Below, piece after piece: positions 1-11,913 of a DNA stretch of 64,000 nucleotides; the stretch's first letter is position 1, and every line of letters begins with the position of its first letter. The position numbers were made by a program, and so were the translations under genes. The stretch covers positions 1 through 64,000 of the forward strand of contig NZ_JRUQ01000040.1 of assembly GCF_000773975.1 (NCBI RefSeq). Reading direction: 5' to 3'. The notes beneath the pieces were generated by a model. The model did no database searches. It was not told the DNA's origin and saw only the letters and a program-made list of their open reading frames with translations. This DNA is from Erwinia typographi (GTDB lineage Bacteria; Pseudomonadota; Gammaproteobacteria; Enterobacterales; Enterobacteriaceae).

Positions 1-80
1 TTTTGCTATCTGCGATTCGTAAAGGATTTGCCCCCTCTTTTCTTTTCGATTTCTTATCACTTGTTTTACGCTTTTTATCA

Positions 81-108
81 TCAAGTCTCCCGGCGCTTTT
101 ACCGATAA
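81..108 (+). promoter_or_regulatory. Possible sigma-28 (FliA) promoter of the FlxA-like gene
   Basis: TCAAGTCT at 81-88 and ACCGATAA at 101-108 resemble the flagellar sigma-28 consensus TAAAGTTT-N11-GCCGATAA. Six of eight -35 bases and seven of eight -10 bases match, but the spacer is 12 instead of 11. It lies about 30 bp upstream of the FlxA-like start, and E. coli flxA is a known FliA-dependent gene. The assignment is by eye and the spacer mismatch keeps it tentative. Confidence 0.35.
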
Positions 109-138
109 CCGTTTTGGTTTATTACAAAGGAGAAAGCG

Positions 139-486
139 ATGACAACTATCAGTTCCAGCACCAGCGCAATCAGCTCCGTCAGTTCCGGCGGCGGCTCAAC
201 GTCACAAATTGCCAGCCTTAACAAACAGATCGCCCAGCTTCAGACTCAGCTAAAAGATCTGAGCAGCGATACAACGCTGACCGATGAGCAAAAATCGGAA
301 GAGCAGACTCTGGTCGAAAGCCAGATTCAGATGATTGAAGCGCAGATCGCGCAGATTGAACAGCAGCAGGCAGAGAAAGCGCAGGAAAAGCAGGCCAGCC
401 AGAAAGACGCGACTGCCGCCAGCAGCAAAGCGGCCGACGGCGTTAATCGCCCAACCGACAGCAACACGCTAAACGTTTATATCTAA
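139..486 (+). CDS. FlxA-like coiled-coil protein
   Basis: A 115-residue protein with no signal peptide or membrane segment. Residues 1-24 are Ser/Thr-rich low complexity. Residues about 25-85 are a heptad-like Q/L/I/E-rich coiled coil ([15 protein letters not shown], then [12 protein letters not shown]), and the tail is Ala/Ser/Lys-rich. Composition and size match the FlxA family, small proteins of unknown biochemical role co-expressed with late flagellar genes in E. coli. The start is well defined by AAAGGAG seven bases upstream of the ATG. The stop overlaps the stop of the convergent yfeR by 4 bp. No other flagellar gene is in the window, so a motility link rests on the family and on the possible sigma-28 promoter upstream. 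Confidence 0.75.
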   Translation: MTTISSSTSAISSVSSGGGSTSQIASLNKQIAQLQTQLKDLSSDTTLTDEQKSEEQTLVESQIQMIEAQIAQIEQQQAEKAQEKQASQKDATAASSKAADGVNRPTDSNTLNVYI

Positions 487-1403
487 AATGCCGGGTTGGT
501 TTCACGTTGCTGCGTCAGCAGGGCCGCCTGCTGACGCACTTCTTGCCAGATAGCCTCTGCGGCAGGCGTTAACGAACGATTCTTACGGCGCACCAGCATG
601 ATAGTTCGGTTGATCTCCGGCACCATGCGCCTGACCAGCAGCGGCCTGCCCTGCGGCAGCGGCAGCGCCAGAGCGGGCAAAATGCTGATGCCAATTCCGG
701 CCTCCACCATCGGATACAGCGTGGCGGGGTGTCCAATCTCCTGCACAATCTCCGCCTGAACCTGCTGCACTCGCAGCGCCTCATCAATCAACACCCGACT
801 GCCGGAAGCGTAATCCTGTAGCACCAGCAGGCGATGATTCAGCATTTGCCAGCGAATGGTTTGCTGCGCAGCCAGCGGGTCGTCCTGCCGACACAGCAGC
901 AAAAACGGTTCATCCAGTATCGCCTCGCACTCAAAGTCCTCAACCGGCAGCGGACCGATAACAATACCGAAATCTACCTCAGCATTACGGATGCTTTGCA
1001 ATACCCACTGCTGCGGACGGTCGCGCAGCATCATCTTAATATCCGGGAAATGCAGCTGACTGGCCGCAAGGCACTGAGGCATCAGGTGCGCGGAGATGGT
1101 CTGGCTGGCCGCCACTCTGACCGTCCCGCTTCTCTGCTGACCATAGCTGCGCACGTCCAGCAGCGTAGTGTGCAACTCTTCCAGCAACCGCTCAAGACGA
1201 CTGGACAACTGCTCGCCCGCCTCGGTCAGCAATACTTCACGCGTGGTGCGGTCAAGCAGGCGAATGCCCATCTCCCCTTCCAGCTCTTTGATACTGTGGC
1301 TGACCGCCGACTGGCTGAGGCCAATCATCTGCCCGGCCTGGCTAAAGCTGCCCTGCTGAGCGACGGCGACAAACACACGAAGTTGACGAAGCGTATAATT
1401 CAT
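483..1403 (-). CDS. yfeR: LysR-family transcriptional regulator YfeR
   Basis: A 306-residue LysR-type regulator. The winged helix-turn-helix fills residues about 1-60 ([20 protein letters not shown], then the typical [15 protein letters not shown]). The effector domain runs from about 90 to 295, and [11 protein letters not shown] begins its first lobe. It is divergent from yfeH across 96 AT-rich bases, the same pair as in E. coli, where YfeR is an osmolarity-linked regulator of yfeH. LysR regulators commonly control the divergent neighbour, so regulation of yfeH and of itself is likely. The effector is unknown. The gene converges on the FlxA-like gene with a 4-bp overlap of stop codons. Confidence 0.9.
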   Translation of the reverse strand: MNYTLRQLRVFVAVAQQGSFSQAGQMIGLSQSAVSHSIKELEGEMGIRLLDRTTREVLLTEAGEQLSSRLERLLEELHTTLLDVRSYGQQRSGTVRVAASQTISAHLMPQCLAASQLHFPDIKMMLRDRPQQWVLQSIRNAEVDFGIVIGPLPVEDFECEAILDEPFLLLCRQDDPLAAQQTIRWQMLNHRLLVLQDYASGSRVLIDEALRVQQVQAEIVQEIGHPATLYPMVEAGIGISILPALALPLPQGRPLLVRRMVPEINRTIMLVRRKNRSLTPAAEAIWQEVRQQAALLTQQRETNPAF

Positions 1404-1499
1404 CTTTTTTATTCATAGATGTATTCAATAAATCAATTTTATTTCTAAACCCGTCCGGCGCACAATAACCTCCATCAATATTTTAACCAGGCGTTAACA
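1404..1499. promoter_or_regulatory. yfeR-yfeH divergent promoter region
   Basis: Ninety-six bases between two divergent starts. The yfeR-proximal half is strongly AT-rich (TTTTTTATTCATAGATG, ATTCAATAAATCAATTTTA) and must hold both promoters and the YfeR site. I could not settle on one LysR T-N11-A box; the ATTC/GAAT-type half sites around 1410-1432 are the best candidate. Confidence 0.45.
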
Positions 1500-2516
1500 A
1501 TGGGTATTTTCCGTATCGATCCACTGATGTTGAAGCTGATTATTACCGTGCTGCTGGCGACTTTCCTGCCAGCCCGCGGGCATTTCGTGGAGTTCTTCGA
1601 ATGGCTGACCACGGCAGCTATCGCCCTGCTGTTCTTTATGCACGGCGCCAAGCTGTCGCGCGAGAAGATTATTGCCGGTGGCAGCCACTGGCGCCTGCAC
1701 CTTTGGGTCATGTGCAGCACCTTTGTGCTGTTTCCGATCCTTGGACTGCTGTTCGTCTGGTGGCACCCGCTGCCGGTGAGCGCGGAAATTTACACCGGCT
1801 TCCTCTATCTCTGCATTTTGCCCGCTACCGTCCAGTCCGCCATTGCGCTGACCTCGCTGGCCGGAGGAAATGTAGCGGCCGCCGTGTGTAGCGCCTCCGC
1901 CTCCAGCCTGCTGGGCGTGTTCATCTCCCCTCTGCTGGTCGGGCTGGTGATGAACGTGCACAACGATGCCGCCAGCGGCAGTCTCGAACAGATCGGTAAG
2001 ATTATGCTTCAGCTGCTGGTGCCCTTTGTGCTGGGGCACATTTCGCGCCACTGGATTGCTGGCTGGGTGGAAAGAAACCGTGGGCTGATTGGCAAAACCG
2101 ATCAGGCGTCGATTCTGCTGGTCGTTTATTCAGCCTTCAGTGAAGCGGTGGTGAACGGCATCTGGCATCGGGTGGGCGCGTCTACGCTGCTCTACATTGT
2201 GGTTGGCAGCCTGGGCATTCTGTTTGTCGTGCTGGCAATCAACCTGCTGGCCGCACGGCTGTTCGGCTTTAACCGTGCGGATGAGATCACCATTCTGTTC
2301 TGCGGTTCCAAAAAGAGCCTGGCGAACGGCGTACCAATGGCTAACATTCTGTTCCCGTCGGCGTCGGTCGGGATCATTGTGCTGCCGCTGATGATCTTCC
2401 ACCAGGTTCAGCTGATGGTCTGCTCAATGCTGGCGCAGCGCTACAAAAAATCGGGTGAGAAGCTGGCGGCAAAGCAGCAGCAGGCAAACCCGACGGTGGT
2501 TGAATCACAGAAATAA
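1500..2516 (+). CDS. yfeH: Bile acid:sodium symporter-family transporter YfeH
   Basis: A 338-residue inner-membrane protein of the bile acid:sodium symporter (SBF-like, BART) superfamily with about ten hydrophobic segments. Family features are visible: an early TTAAIALLFFMHGAKLS helix, the conserved YLCILPATVQSAIALTS region, GGNVAAAVCSASASSLLG and, late, FCGSKKSLANGVPMANILFP. Length matches E. coli YfeH (332). No substrate is established for this subgroup, so a bile-acid role should not be assumed. The ATG at 1500 gives an N terminus aligned with the E. coli protein; its ribosome binding site is weak. Regulation by the divergent YfeR is inferred from arrangement. Confidence 0.88.
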   Translation: MGIFRIDPLMLKLIITVLLATFLPARGHFVEFFEWLTTAAIALLFFMHGAKLSREKIIAGGSHWRLHLWVMCSTFVLFPILGLLFVWWHPLPVSAEIYTGFLYLCILPATVQSAIALTSLAGGNVAAAVCSASASSLLGVFISPLLVGLVMNVHNDAASGSLEQIGKIMLQLLVPFVLGHISRHWIAGWVERNRGLIGKTDQASILLVVYSAFSEAVVNGIWHRVGASTLLYIVVGSLGILFVVLAINLLAARLFGFNRADEITILFCGSKKSLANGVPMANILFPSASVGIIVLPLMIFHQVQLMVCSMLAQRYKKSGEKLAAKQQQANPTVVESQK

Positions 2517-2524
2517 GCGGGAAA

Positions 2525-2544
2525 ATGGCGCAGGGAGGCGCCAT
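2525..2544. other. Hairpin between convergent yfeH and ypeB
   Basis: ATGGCGC at 2525-2531 pairs with GCGCCAT at 2538-2544 around a 6-base loop. There is no T-tract on either side, so it may help to end or protect converging transcripts but is not a typical intrinsic terminator. Confidence 0.3.
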
Positions 2545-2569
2545 CAGCACTCGGGCCTGAGGAAAAGGA

Positions 2570-2782
2570 CTAACGCTTCAGCGGCTTAACTAACCCTTCC
2601 AGTCCCTCAATTTTTATCGCCAGGGTAAGCTGCATCAGCTCACCCAAATGGCCCGCCGGAAATTCGCCCTTACGGGCGAACCACAGCAGATAAGGCTCTG
2701 GCAGGTCGATCAGCATCCGCCCCTTGTATTTGCCAAAGGGCATTTCGGTATTGGCGATCTCAATCAGGTTCTCTTTTTCCAT
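2570..2782 (-). CDS. ypeB: DUF3820-family protein YpeB
   Basis: A 70-residue cytoplasmic protein matching E. coli YpeB, with the family signature MPFGKYKGR and LPEPYLLWFARKGEFP. A DUF3820 protein of unknown function. I chose the ATG at 2782, which gives the MEKENLIEI N terminus seen in E. coli; an in-frame GTG at 2791 would add three residues and overlap ligA. With the ATG, the ligA stop and the ypeB start are one base apart (TGAAATG), so the two are very likely translationally coupled and co-transcribed. Confidence 0.88.
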   Translation of the reverse strand: MEKENLIEIANTEMPFGKYKGRMLIDLPEPYLLWFARKGEFPAGHLGELMQLTLAIKIEGLEGLVKPLKR

Positions 2783-2783
2783 T

Positions 2784-5853
<3,070 letters not shown>

Positions 5854-6073
5854 TGTATTCTCTGTTGTTCCAATACCTTGCCACCGCGGCAAACTTTATC
5901 CTCTAACTGTATTTGCCCTGGATAACAAGTGCAAGTCCGTGCAGTATTTTCTGACAAATAAGCGTGCATCAACACGGTTTTTTGCTGTTTTTTCGTCCAA
6001 ATGGGCAGTGGTCAGCGCAAATGGCTGGGTTATGATAGCGTAGCAACAGCGTTTGTAAGGAGAAAATCAGAAC

Positions 6074-6835
6074 ATGTCCACGATGAATACCGCGAAATCC
6101 GCCAACGGTATCCACTATTTTTCGCAGGGATGGCAACTGATCCGCCTGCCGGGGATCCGTCGCTTTGTGATTGTGCCGCTGCTGGTTAACATTTTGCTGA
6201 TGGGCGGTGCCTTTATCTGGCTGTTCTGGCAACTGGGCCACTGGCTTCCGGCGCTGATGGCAAAGGTGCCCGACTGGCTGCAATGGCTGAGCTACCTGCT
6301 ATGGCCGCTGACGGTCATCTCTATTCTGCTGGTGTTCAGCTACCTGTTCTCCACGATAGCCAACTGGATAGCGGCGCCTTTTTGCGGCCTGCTGGCGGAA
6401 CAGCTGGAGGCGCGGCTGACCGGCCAACCGCTGCCGGACAGCGGCTGGATGGGCATGGTGAAGGATATCCCGCGCATTATGAAGCGTGAATGGCAAAAGC
6501 TGGCCTGGTATCTGCCGCGCGCCATCGTGTTGCTGCTGCTCTATTTTGTGCCGGGCTTTGGACAGACCGTCGCGCCGGTGCTGTGGTTTCTGTTCAGCGC
6601 GTGGATGCTGTCGATTCAGTACTGCGATTATCCGTTCGATAACCACAAGGTCAGTTTCCAGCAGATGCGCACCGCGCTGCGCCAGTACAAAACGGACAAT
6701 ATGCAGTTTGGCGCGCTGGTCAGCCTGTTTACGATGATCCCGGTGCTGAATTTGGCCATTATGCCGGTGGCGGTTTGCGGCGCAACGGCGATGTGGGTTG
6801 ACCGCTATCGCACGACGCTGGGCCGGGTCGACTGA
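6074..6835 (+). CDS. cysZ: Sulfate permease CysZ
   Basis: A 253-residue inner-membrane protein, the same length as E. coli CysZ, that mediates sulfate uptake for cysteine biosynthesis. Hydrophobic segments lie at about 28-55 ([20 protein letters not shown]), 70-105, 140-170 and 205-240. The N-terminal [20 protein letters not shown] is characteristic of the family. A good ribosome binding site (AAGGAG) lies 10 bp before the ATG. It is 129 bp upstream of cysK on the same strand, as in E. coli, and both are expected in the CysB regulon. Confidence 0.95.
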   Translation: MSTMNTAKSANGIHYFSQGWQLIRLPGIRRFVIVPLLVNILLMGGAFIWLFWQLGHWLPALMAKVPDWLQWLSYLLWPLTVISILLVFSYLFSTIANWIAAPFCGLLAEQLEARLTGQPLPDSGWMGMVKDIPRIMKREWQKLAWYLPRAIVLLLLYFVPGFGQTVAPVLWFLFSAWMLSIQYCDYPFDNHKVSFQQMRTALRQYKTDNMQFGALVSLFTMIPVLNLAIMPVAVCGATAMWVDRYRTTLGRVD

Positions 6836-6964
6836 GGGCTTATGCCATTTCTTTTACCCTTATTGCTGCTTAACATATATATATACGATTTCATCACTTC
6901 CTTGAAAAACTGAACCGGGTATGCTTTTAGCGTTCCCAATATTTCATACAGTTAAGGACGGGCT
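6836..6964 (+). promoter_or_regulatory. cysK promoter region
   Basis: A 129-bp AT-rich spacer with a TATATATATA run near 6874-6884. It ends in TTAAGGACGGGCT, the ribosome binding site of cysK. CysB activation is expected from E. coli cysK, but I could not define a CysB site by eye because its consensus is loose. Confidence 0.4.
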
Positions 6965-7936
6965 ATGAGTAAGATCTATGAAGACAACTCTTTAACAATC
7001 GGTCATACGCCGCTGGTTCGACTGAACCGCATCGGTAACGGTCGCATTCTGGTAAAAGTGGAATCCCGTAATCCCAGCTTCAGCGTGAAATGCCGTATCG
7101 GTGCCAATATGATTTGGGACGCAGAGAAGCGCGGCATACTGAAACCGGGCGTCGAACTGGTCGAGCCGACCAGTGGTAACACCGGCATCGCGCTGGCCTA
7201 CGTTGCCGCCGCCAGAGGCTACAAGCTGACGCTGACCATGCCGGAAACCATGAGCGTCGAGCGCCGTAAGCTGCTGAAAGCGCTGGGCGCCAATCTGATC
7301 CTCACCGAAGGCGCCAAAGGAATGAAAGGCGCGATTGCCAAAGCGGAAGAGATTGTCGCCGGCAATCCGGACAAATTTGTACTGTTACAGCAGTTCAGCA
7401 ATCCGGCAAACCCGGAAATCCATGAGAAAACCACCGGCCCGGAAATCTGGGAAGATACCGATGGCAATCTGGATGTCTTTATTGCTGGCGTAGGCACCGG
7501 CGGAACGCTGACTGGCGTTAGCCGTTATCTGAAAAATACCAAAGGCAAAAAGGATCTGATTTCGGTCGCGGTTGAACCAACCGACTCCCCGGTCATCGCT
7601 CAGGCGCTGGCAGGCGAAGAAATCAAGCCAGGCCCGCATAAAATCCAGGGGATCGGCGCTGGCTTCATCCCTGGCAACCTCGATCTGAAACTGATTGACC
7701 GCGTGGTGGCCATCTCCAACGAAGAATCCATTTCTACTGCCCGTCGCCTGATGGAAGAAGAAGGGATTTTGGCGGGTATCTCTTCTGGTGCTGCGGTAGC
7801 GGCCGCGCTGAAATTGCAGGAAGAAGAGGCCTTCGCCAATAAGACCTTCGTGGTGATCCTGCCTTCCTCCGGCGAGCGCTATTTGAGTACCGCGCTGTTT
7901 GCCGACCTCTTCACGGAAAAAGAGCTGCAGCAGTAA
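6965..7936 (+). CDS. cysK: Cysteine synthase A (O-acetylserine sulfhydrylase A)
   Basis: A 323-residue PLP enzyme making L-cysteine from O-acetylserine and sulfide, the same length as E. coli CysK. The PLP lysine is K42 in [11 protein letters not shown]. The substrate loop TSGNTGIAL, the phosphate-binding GTGGTLTG and the C-terminal [10 protein letters not shown] are all present. The FSVKCR context is the CysK type; CysM has AGSVKDR. It is preceded by cysZ and followed by a strong terminator at 7959, separating it from ptsH. Confidence 0.97.
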   Translation: MSKIYEDNSLTIGHTPLVRLNRIGNGRILVKVESRNPSFSVKCRIGANMIWDAEKRGILKPGVELVEPTSGNTGIALAYVAAARGYKLTLTMPETMSVERRKLLKALGANLILTEGAKGMKGAIAKAEEIVAGNPDKFVLLQQFSNPANPEIHEKTTGPEIWEDTDGNLDVFIAGVGTGGTLTGVSRYLKNTKGKKDLISVAVEPTDSPVIAQALAGEEIKPGPHKIQGIGAGFIPGNLDLKLIDRVVAISNEESISTARRLMEEEGILAGISSGAAVAAALKLQEEEAFANKTFVVILPSSGERYLSTALFADLFTEKELQQ

Positions 7937-7958
7937 CATCGTGGCGGCGGATTTGTCT

Positions 7959-7986
7959 AAAAAAGCACCCAAATGGGTGCTTTTTT
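7959..7986 (+). terminator. Intrinsic terminator of cysK
   Basis: AAAAAGCACCC-AAAT-GGGTGCTTTTTT forms a stem of at least 7 GC-containing pairs plus A/T pairs with a U-tract. The symmetrical A and T runs would allow function in both directions, but only cysK reads into it here. Confidence 0.9.
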
Positions 7987-8329
7987 GTGGAGTCCGTCAA
8001 ACTTTTGCCACCCTGTAGATTGCTTTTACCCGTCAGTGTCTGGTATCTAAGCAGCCATTATTTCGATCCACAAAATTAATCGCCGCGTGAGTTGGATCAA
8101 GCTGAATCGATTTACTCGTTTGGCGCAGCGGCATAAATAGCGGCATAATGGGGACAGGAAAGCGAGACGAGAGTTGCAGGATTCACCCCCGCCTCCTCCC
8201 TACCCTTAACAGCGCATTTTTTGGTGCGTCTCAGTACGCAGACCAGCGCGACTCATCCAGGCTAAAGTCCTGTCACCAGGCTAGACTTTAGGTCGATAAC
8301 ATCAAACCAAATTAAGTTGGGGAAAAAGA
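7987..8329 (+). promoter_or_regulatory. ptsH promoter and leader region
   Basis: Within the 393-bp cysK-ptsH spacer, the part after the terminator drives the pts operon. CGTGAGTTGGATCAAG near 8096 is a half-conserved CRP-like site. CTAAAGTC at 8262-8269 pairs with GACTTTAG at 8284-8291 around an inner CCTG/CAGG pair. The GGCTAGACTTTAG sequence closely resembles the E. coli ptsH P1 region as I remember it, so it probably serves as -10 DNA. TTGGGGAAA just before the ATG is the ribosome binding site. CRP control is known for E. coli ptsH; exact start points here are inferred. Confidence 0.5.
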
Positions 8330-8587
8330 ATGTTCCAGCAAGAAGTTACCATCACAGCACCTAACGGCCTCCATACCCGCCCTGCTGCACAGTTCGTAAA
8401 AGAAGCGAAAGCCTTTGCATCAGATATCACCGTGACCTCTAACGGCAAATCAGCCAGCGCAAAAAGCCTGTTCAAGCTGCAAACGCTGGGTCTGACTCAG
8501 GGAACCGTCGTCACGCTGTCTGCTGAAGGTGAAGATGAGCAGAAAGCCGTTGAGCATCTGGTTAAGCTGATGGCAGAGCTCGAATAA
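8330..8587 (+). CDS. ptsH: Phosphocarrier protein HPr
   Basis: An 85-residue HPr, the central phosphocarrier between Enzyme I and the sugar-specific EII proteins. The phosphorylated histidine is H15 in NGLHTRPA. The regulatory-site region around S46 ([11 protein letters not shown]) is intact, although HPr kinase is not expected in enterobacteria. Length is identical to E. coli HPr. TTGGGGAAA precedes the ATG. It is the first gene of ptsH-ptsI-crr, but the gap to ptsI is unusually long (218 bp). Confidence 0.98.
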   Translation: MFQQEVTITAPNGLHTRPAAQFVKEAKAFASDITVTSNGKSASAKSLFKLQTLGLTQGTVVTLSAEGEDEQKAVEHLVKLMAELE

Positions 8588-8805
8588 GCGCCTCTTCTCA
8601 TGCCGGGCCAGTAAAATTAGTGCAAACATATTGATCGCGGACAGCATGTCCGCGTTGTTGCTTTCGTAAAGTACGTTTCTGCGTAACACGAGGGTAATCA
8701 GCACGCTATGCTGTCGCCCGTTCGGGCTGGCTCGCTGAGTAGATTAGCCAACAGTTTCTGGATCGATCGCCACGGGTGATTACTAGTCATTAAAAAGGTA
8801 GGGTT
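8588..8805 (+). other. Expanded ptsH-ptsI intergenic region with hairpin
   Basis: The spacer is 218 bp, whereas in E. coli it is about 44 bp. It holds a perfect hairpin CGCGGACA-GCA-TGTCCGCG at 8636-8654 and a second small GCCCG/CGGGC hairpin at about 8715-8726. The first is followed by TTGTTGCTTTC rather than a clean U-tract, so it looks more like an mRNA processing or stabilising structure than a full terminator. It could also set different HPr and EI levels. A 23-codon frame inside has no ribosome binding site. Confidence 0.6.
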
Positions 8806-10533
8806 ATGATTTCAGGTATTTTAGCATCACCGGGTATCGCTTTTGGCAAAGCGCTTCTGCTGAAAGAAGATGAGATAGTCATCAACCGGAAAAAAATTTC
8901 TGCCGACCAGGTTGAGCAGGAAGTTCAGCGTTTTCTTGACGGTCGCGCCAAGGCTGCCACGCAGCTGGAAGCGATCAAAATCAAAGCCGGCGAGACGTTC
9001 GGTGAAGAGAAAGAAGCCATCTTCGAAGGCCATATTATGCTGCTGGAAGATGAAGAGCTGGAGCAGGAAATCATAGCCCTGATTAAAGACGATTTGGCTT
9101 CTGCCGACGCGGCTGCTTTCTCGGTGATTGACGGCCAGGCGAAAGCGTTAGAAGAGCTGGATGATGAATACCTGAAAGAGCGTGCGGCCGACGTGCGCGA
9201 CATCGGTAAACGCCTGCTGCAAAATATTCTTGGTCTGCACATTGTCGATCTCAGCGCCATCGCTGATGAAGTCCTGCTGGTCGCGAAGGATCTGACGCCG
9301 TCAGAAACCGCACAGCTGAACCTCGACAAGGTGCTGGGCTTTATTACCGATCTGGGTGGCCGCACCTCGCACACCTCGATCATGGCACGCTCTCTGGAGC
9401 TGCCGGCCATTGTTGGCACCGGTAACGTCACCTCTCAGGTGAAAAACGACGATTACCTGATCCTTGACGGCGTAAACAACCAGATTTACGTGAACCCAAC
9501 GGCAGAGAAAATTGAAGAGCTGAAGGCGATTCACAACCAGTACGTCACCGAGAAAAACGATCTGGCGAAGCTGAAGGATCTGCCGGCGATCACCCTTGAC
9601 GGCCATCAGGTTGAAGTCTGCGCTAACATCGGTACCGTTCGTGATATCGCGGGTGCCGAGCGCAACGGCGCAGAAGGCGTTGGCCTCTACCGTACCGAAT
9701 TCCTGTTTATGGACCGCGATTCGCTGCCAAGCGAAGAAGAGCAGTTCCAGGCTTATAAAGCCGTAGCGGAAGCGATGGGCTCTCAGGCGGTGATTGTGCG
9801 CACGATGGACATCGGCGGCGACAAAGATCTGCCGTACATGAACCTGCCGAAGGAAGATAACCCGTTCCTGGGCTGGCGCGCCATCCGCATTGCCATGGAC
9901 CGTCCTGAGATCCTCCACGCTCAGCTGCGCGCAATCCTGCGTGCTTCCGCCTTTGGCAAACTGCGCATCATGTTCCCAATGATCATCTCCGTTGAAGAAG
10001 TTCGCACCCTGAAAGGCGAGCTGGAGACGCTGAAATCGCAGCTGCGCGCCGAAAGCAAAGCCTTCGATGAAAGCATCGAAGTGGGTATCATGGTGGAAAC
10101 GCCGGCTTCAGCGGCAATTGCCCACCATCTGGCTAAAGAAGTTGATTTCTTCAGCATCGGCACTAACGACCTGACGCAGTACACGCTGGCGGTAGACCGT
10201 GGTAACGATCTGATTTCCCATCTCTACAACCCTATGACCCCTTCCGTCCTGACGCTTATTAAGCAAGTTATTGATGCGTCTCATGCTGAAGGCAAATGGA
10301 CTGGGATGTGTGGTGAGCTGGCTGGCGATGAACGTGCTACACTGTTGTTATTGGGAATGGGGCTGGACGAGTTCAGCATGAGTGCCATTTCTATCCCGCG
10401 CATCAAGAAAATTATTCGTAATACGAATTTTGAAGATGCGAAGGCATTAGCAGAGCAGGCGATGGCTCAACCGACAGCGGATGAGTTAGTGAACCTGGTC
10501 AACAAGTTCATTGAAGAAAAAACACTCTGCTGA
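8806..10533 (+). CDS. ptsI: PTS Enzyme I
   Basis: A 575-residue PEP-protein phosphotransferase that starts the PTS cascade by moving phosphate from PEP to HPr. The active histidine is H189 in [17 protein letters not shown]. The HPr-binding helical insert lies at about 25-145. The C-terminal PEP-binding TIM barrel (from about 260) carries GLYRTEFLF, the Mg/PEP region [10 protein letters not shown] and the catalytic cysteine in GMCGELAGD. Length is identical to E. coli. The ATG is preceded by AAAAAGGTAGGG. crr follows after 43 bp. Confidence 0.98.
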   Translation: MISGILASPGIAFGKALLLKEDEIVINRKKISADQVEQEVQRFLDGRAKAATQLEAIKIKAGETFGEEKEAIFEGHIMLLEDEELEQEIIALIKDDLASADAAAFSVIDGQAKALEELDDEYLKERAADVRDIGKRLLQNILGLHIVDLSAIADEVLLVAKDLTPSETAQLNLDKVLGFITDLGGRTSHTSIMARSLELPAIVGTGNVTSQVKNDDYLILDGVNNQIYVNPTAEKIEELKAIHNQYVTEKNDLAKLKDLPAITLDGHQVEVCANIGTVRDIAGAERNGAEGVGLYRTEFLFMDRDSLPSEEEQFQAYKAVAEAMGSQAVIVRTMDIGGDKDLPYMNLPKEDNPFLGWRAIRIAMDRPEILHAQLRAILRASAFGKLRIMFPMIISVEEVRTLKGELETLKSQLRAESKAFDESIEVGIMVETPASAAIAHHLAKEVDFFSIGTNDLTQYTLAVDRGNDLISHLYNPMTPSVLTLIKQVIDASHAEGKWTGMCGELAGDERATLLLLGMGLDEFSMSAISIPRIKKIIRNTNFEDAKALAEQAMAQPTADELVNLVNKFIEEKTLC

Positions 10534-10576
10534 GACCTTGAGACGCTGGCCCAATATTACTGCTTAGGAGAAGATC

Positions 10577-11080
10577 ATGGGTTTGTTTTCAAAACTTTTT
10601 GGCGATAAGTCAGATACCGCATCTGGAGCCATTGAGATCGTAGCGCCGCTGTCTGGTGAAATCGTCAATATCGAAGACGTACCGGACGTAGTGTTTGCGG
10701 AGAAAATTGTTGGCGACGGCATCGCTATCAAACCTACTGGCAATAAAATGGTAGCGCCGGTTGATGGCACCATCGGTAAAATTTTCGAAACCAATCATGC
10801 ATTTTCCATCGAGTCAGACAATGGCATCGAGCTGTTCGTCCACTTCGGAATTGATACGGTTGAACTGAAGGGTGAAGGCTTCAAGCGCATCGCTGAAGAA
10901 GGCCAGAAAGTGAAAAAAGGCGACGTGGTTATCGAGTTCGACCTGGCACTGCTGGAAGAAAAAGCGAAATCTACCCTGACGCCGGTGGTCATCTCCAATA
11001 TGGATGAGATCAAAGAGCTGGTTAAACTGACGGGTTCAGTGGTCGTAGGTGAAACGCCTGTGATCCGTATCAAAAAGTAA
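10577..11080 (+). CDS. crr: PTS glucose-specific EIIA component
   Basis: A 167-residue EIIA-Glc. It phosphorylates the glucose EIICB and signals carbon status to adenylate cyclase and sugar permeases. The phospho-accepting histidine is H89 in FVHFGID, with the supporting H74 in ETNHAFSIE. The amphipathic membrane-binding N terminus [11 protein letters not shown] is present. AGGAGAAG precedes the start. A strong terminator ends the pts operon 20 bp downstream. In E. coli the next gene is pdxK; here it is a minus-strand GntR regulator. Confidence 0.98.
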   Translation: MGLFSKLFGDKSDTASGAIEIVAPLSGEIVNIEDVPDVVFAEKIVGDGIAIKPTGNKMVAPVDGTIGKIFETNHAFSIESDNGIELFVHFGIDTVELKGEGFKRIAEEGQKVKKGDVVIEFDLALLEEKAKSTLTPVVISNMDEIKELVKLTGSVVVGETPVIRIKK

Positions 11081-11099
11081 TCGGCTTTGCGTCGGGAGT

Positions 11100-11134
11100 A
11101 AAAAAGCCCTCTGAGCAGTCAGAGGGCTTTTTTT
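11100..11134 (+). terminator. Intrinsic terminator of the pts operon
   Basis: AAAAAAGCCCTCTGA-GCAG-TCAGAGGGCTTTTTTT: a stem of 10 with A and T runs on both sides. It lies between crr and the convergent GntR gene and could serve both directions. Confidence 0.93.
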
Positions 11135-11162
11135 ATGGCGTTTTGCGGCCAGGAGGAAAGGG

Positions 11163-11849
11163 TCAGCTCAGCGCCTGGCGCAGGCTGAGGGTGTCAGGCG
11201 ACGAATCGTTCAGATCCAGCTGCTGCTCCAGCTCATTGAGGTGGGCAATCATGATGTCCTGCGCGCGCGCCAGCTCCCCCGCCTTCAGCGCGGCAACAAT
11301 AGCGCCGTGCTCTTCACACTGACAGGCCGGAATATCATTACGCTGATACAACGCCACAATCAGCGAGCTGCGCACCATCAGGTTGGCAAGAATTTCGCTC
11401 AGGACCTTATTGCCGCTGATTTTAGCCAACAGCAGATGAAACTGACTCAGCTCGCGGACCACTTCGCGGCGGTCATTCAGCGCGATAGCCTTTTGTTCTG
11501 ACTGCTGCTGAGCCTCAAGATCTGCCAGCTGAGCCGCCATACTCTCCGGCGTGATGCAGGCAATAATGGCGCTTTCGATTGCCCGGCGGGCAGTAAAGAT
11601 TTCACGCGCTTCACGGGCTTCGGGCTGCGCAACCATCGCGCCACGGTTTGGCTCAATGGAGACGATATGCTGTAGCGCCAGCCGTTGCAGGGCAGACTGT
11701 ACGTGGTTGCGGTTAGCGTCCAGCACTTCAACAATCTGCGCCTCAACCAGCCGCATTCCCGGCTTTAACCGATGCTGAGCAATGGCGATGGACAGCGCTT
11801 CCACGATCCGCTGAACTTCCTGTTGCTTGCTGGTCGCAACTTTACTCAT
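11163..11849 (-). CDS. GntR-family (FCD/FadR subfamily) transcriptional regulator
   Basis: A 228-residue regulator. The GntR winged helix-turn-helix is at about 10-75 (LKPGMRLVEAQIVEVLDANRNHVQSALQRL, IEPNRGAMVA). The all-helical FCD ligand domain is at about 80-215, with the metal/ligand-type positions REIFTARRAIE, FHLLLAKISGN and HGAIVAAL. FCD members usually sense small carboxylates or sugar acids. No metabolic gene sits next to it; it occupies, with the following two-component genes, the place of pdxK in E. coli. The target is unknown. It is separated by 64 bp from the kinase gene, so it could respond to the same locus, but I see no proof. Confidence 0.8.
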   Translation of the reverse strand: MSKVATSKQQEVQRIVEALSIAIAQHRLKPGMRLVEAQIVEVLDANRNHVQSALQRLALQHIVSIEPNRGAMVAQPEAREAREIFTARRAIESAIIACITPESMAAQLADLEAQQQSEQKAIALNDRREVVRELSQFHLLLAKISGNKVLSEILANLMVRSSLIVALYQRNDIPACQCEEHGAIVAALKAGELARAQDIMIAHLNELEQQLDLNDSSPDTLSLRQALS

Positions 11850-11913
11850 CCCTTACCTCATCAACGTGATTGCTAACGATATCAGCCGGTAATCATAGCA
11901 CCCGACGGTATAA

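Noticed and set aside
3-221. Open frame of 72 codons overlapping the FlxA-like start
   Set aside because: No ribosome binding site, and it runs out of frame into the clearly supported FlxA-like gene; the residues encoded by the overlap are low-complexity by-products.
8708-8779. 23-codon frame in the ptsH-ptsI spacer as a possible leader peptide
   Set aside because: No ribosome binding site and no run of regulatory codons; the spacer hairpin explains more.
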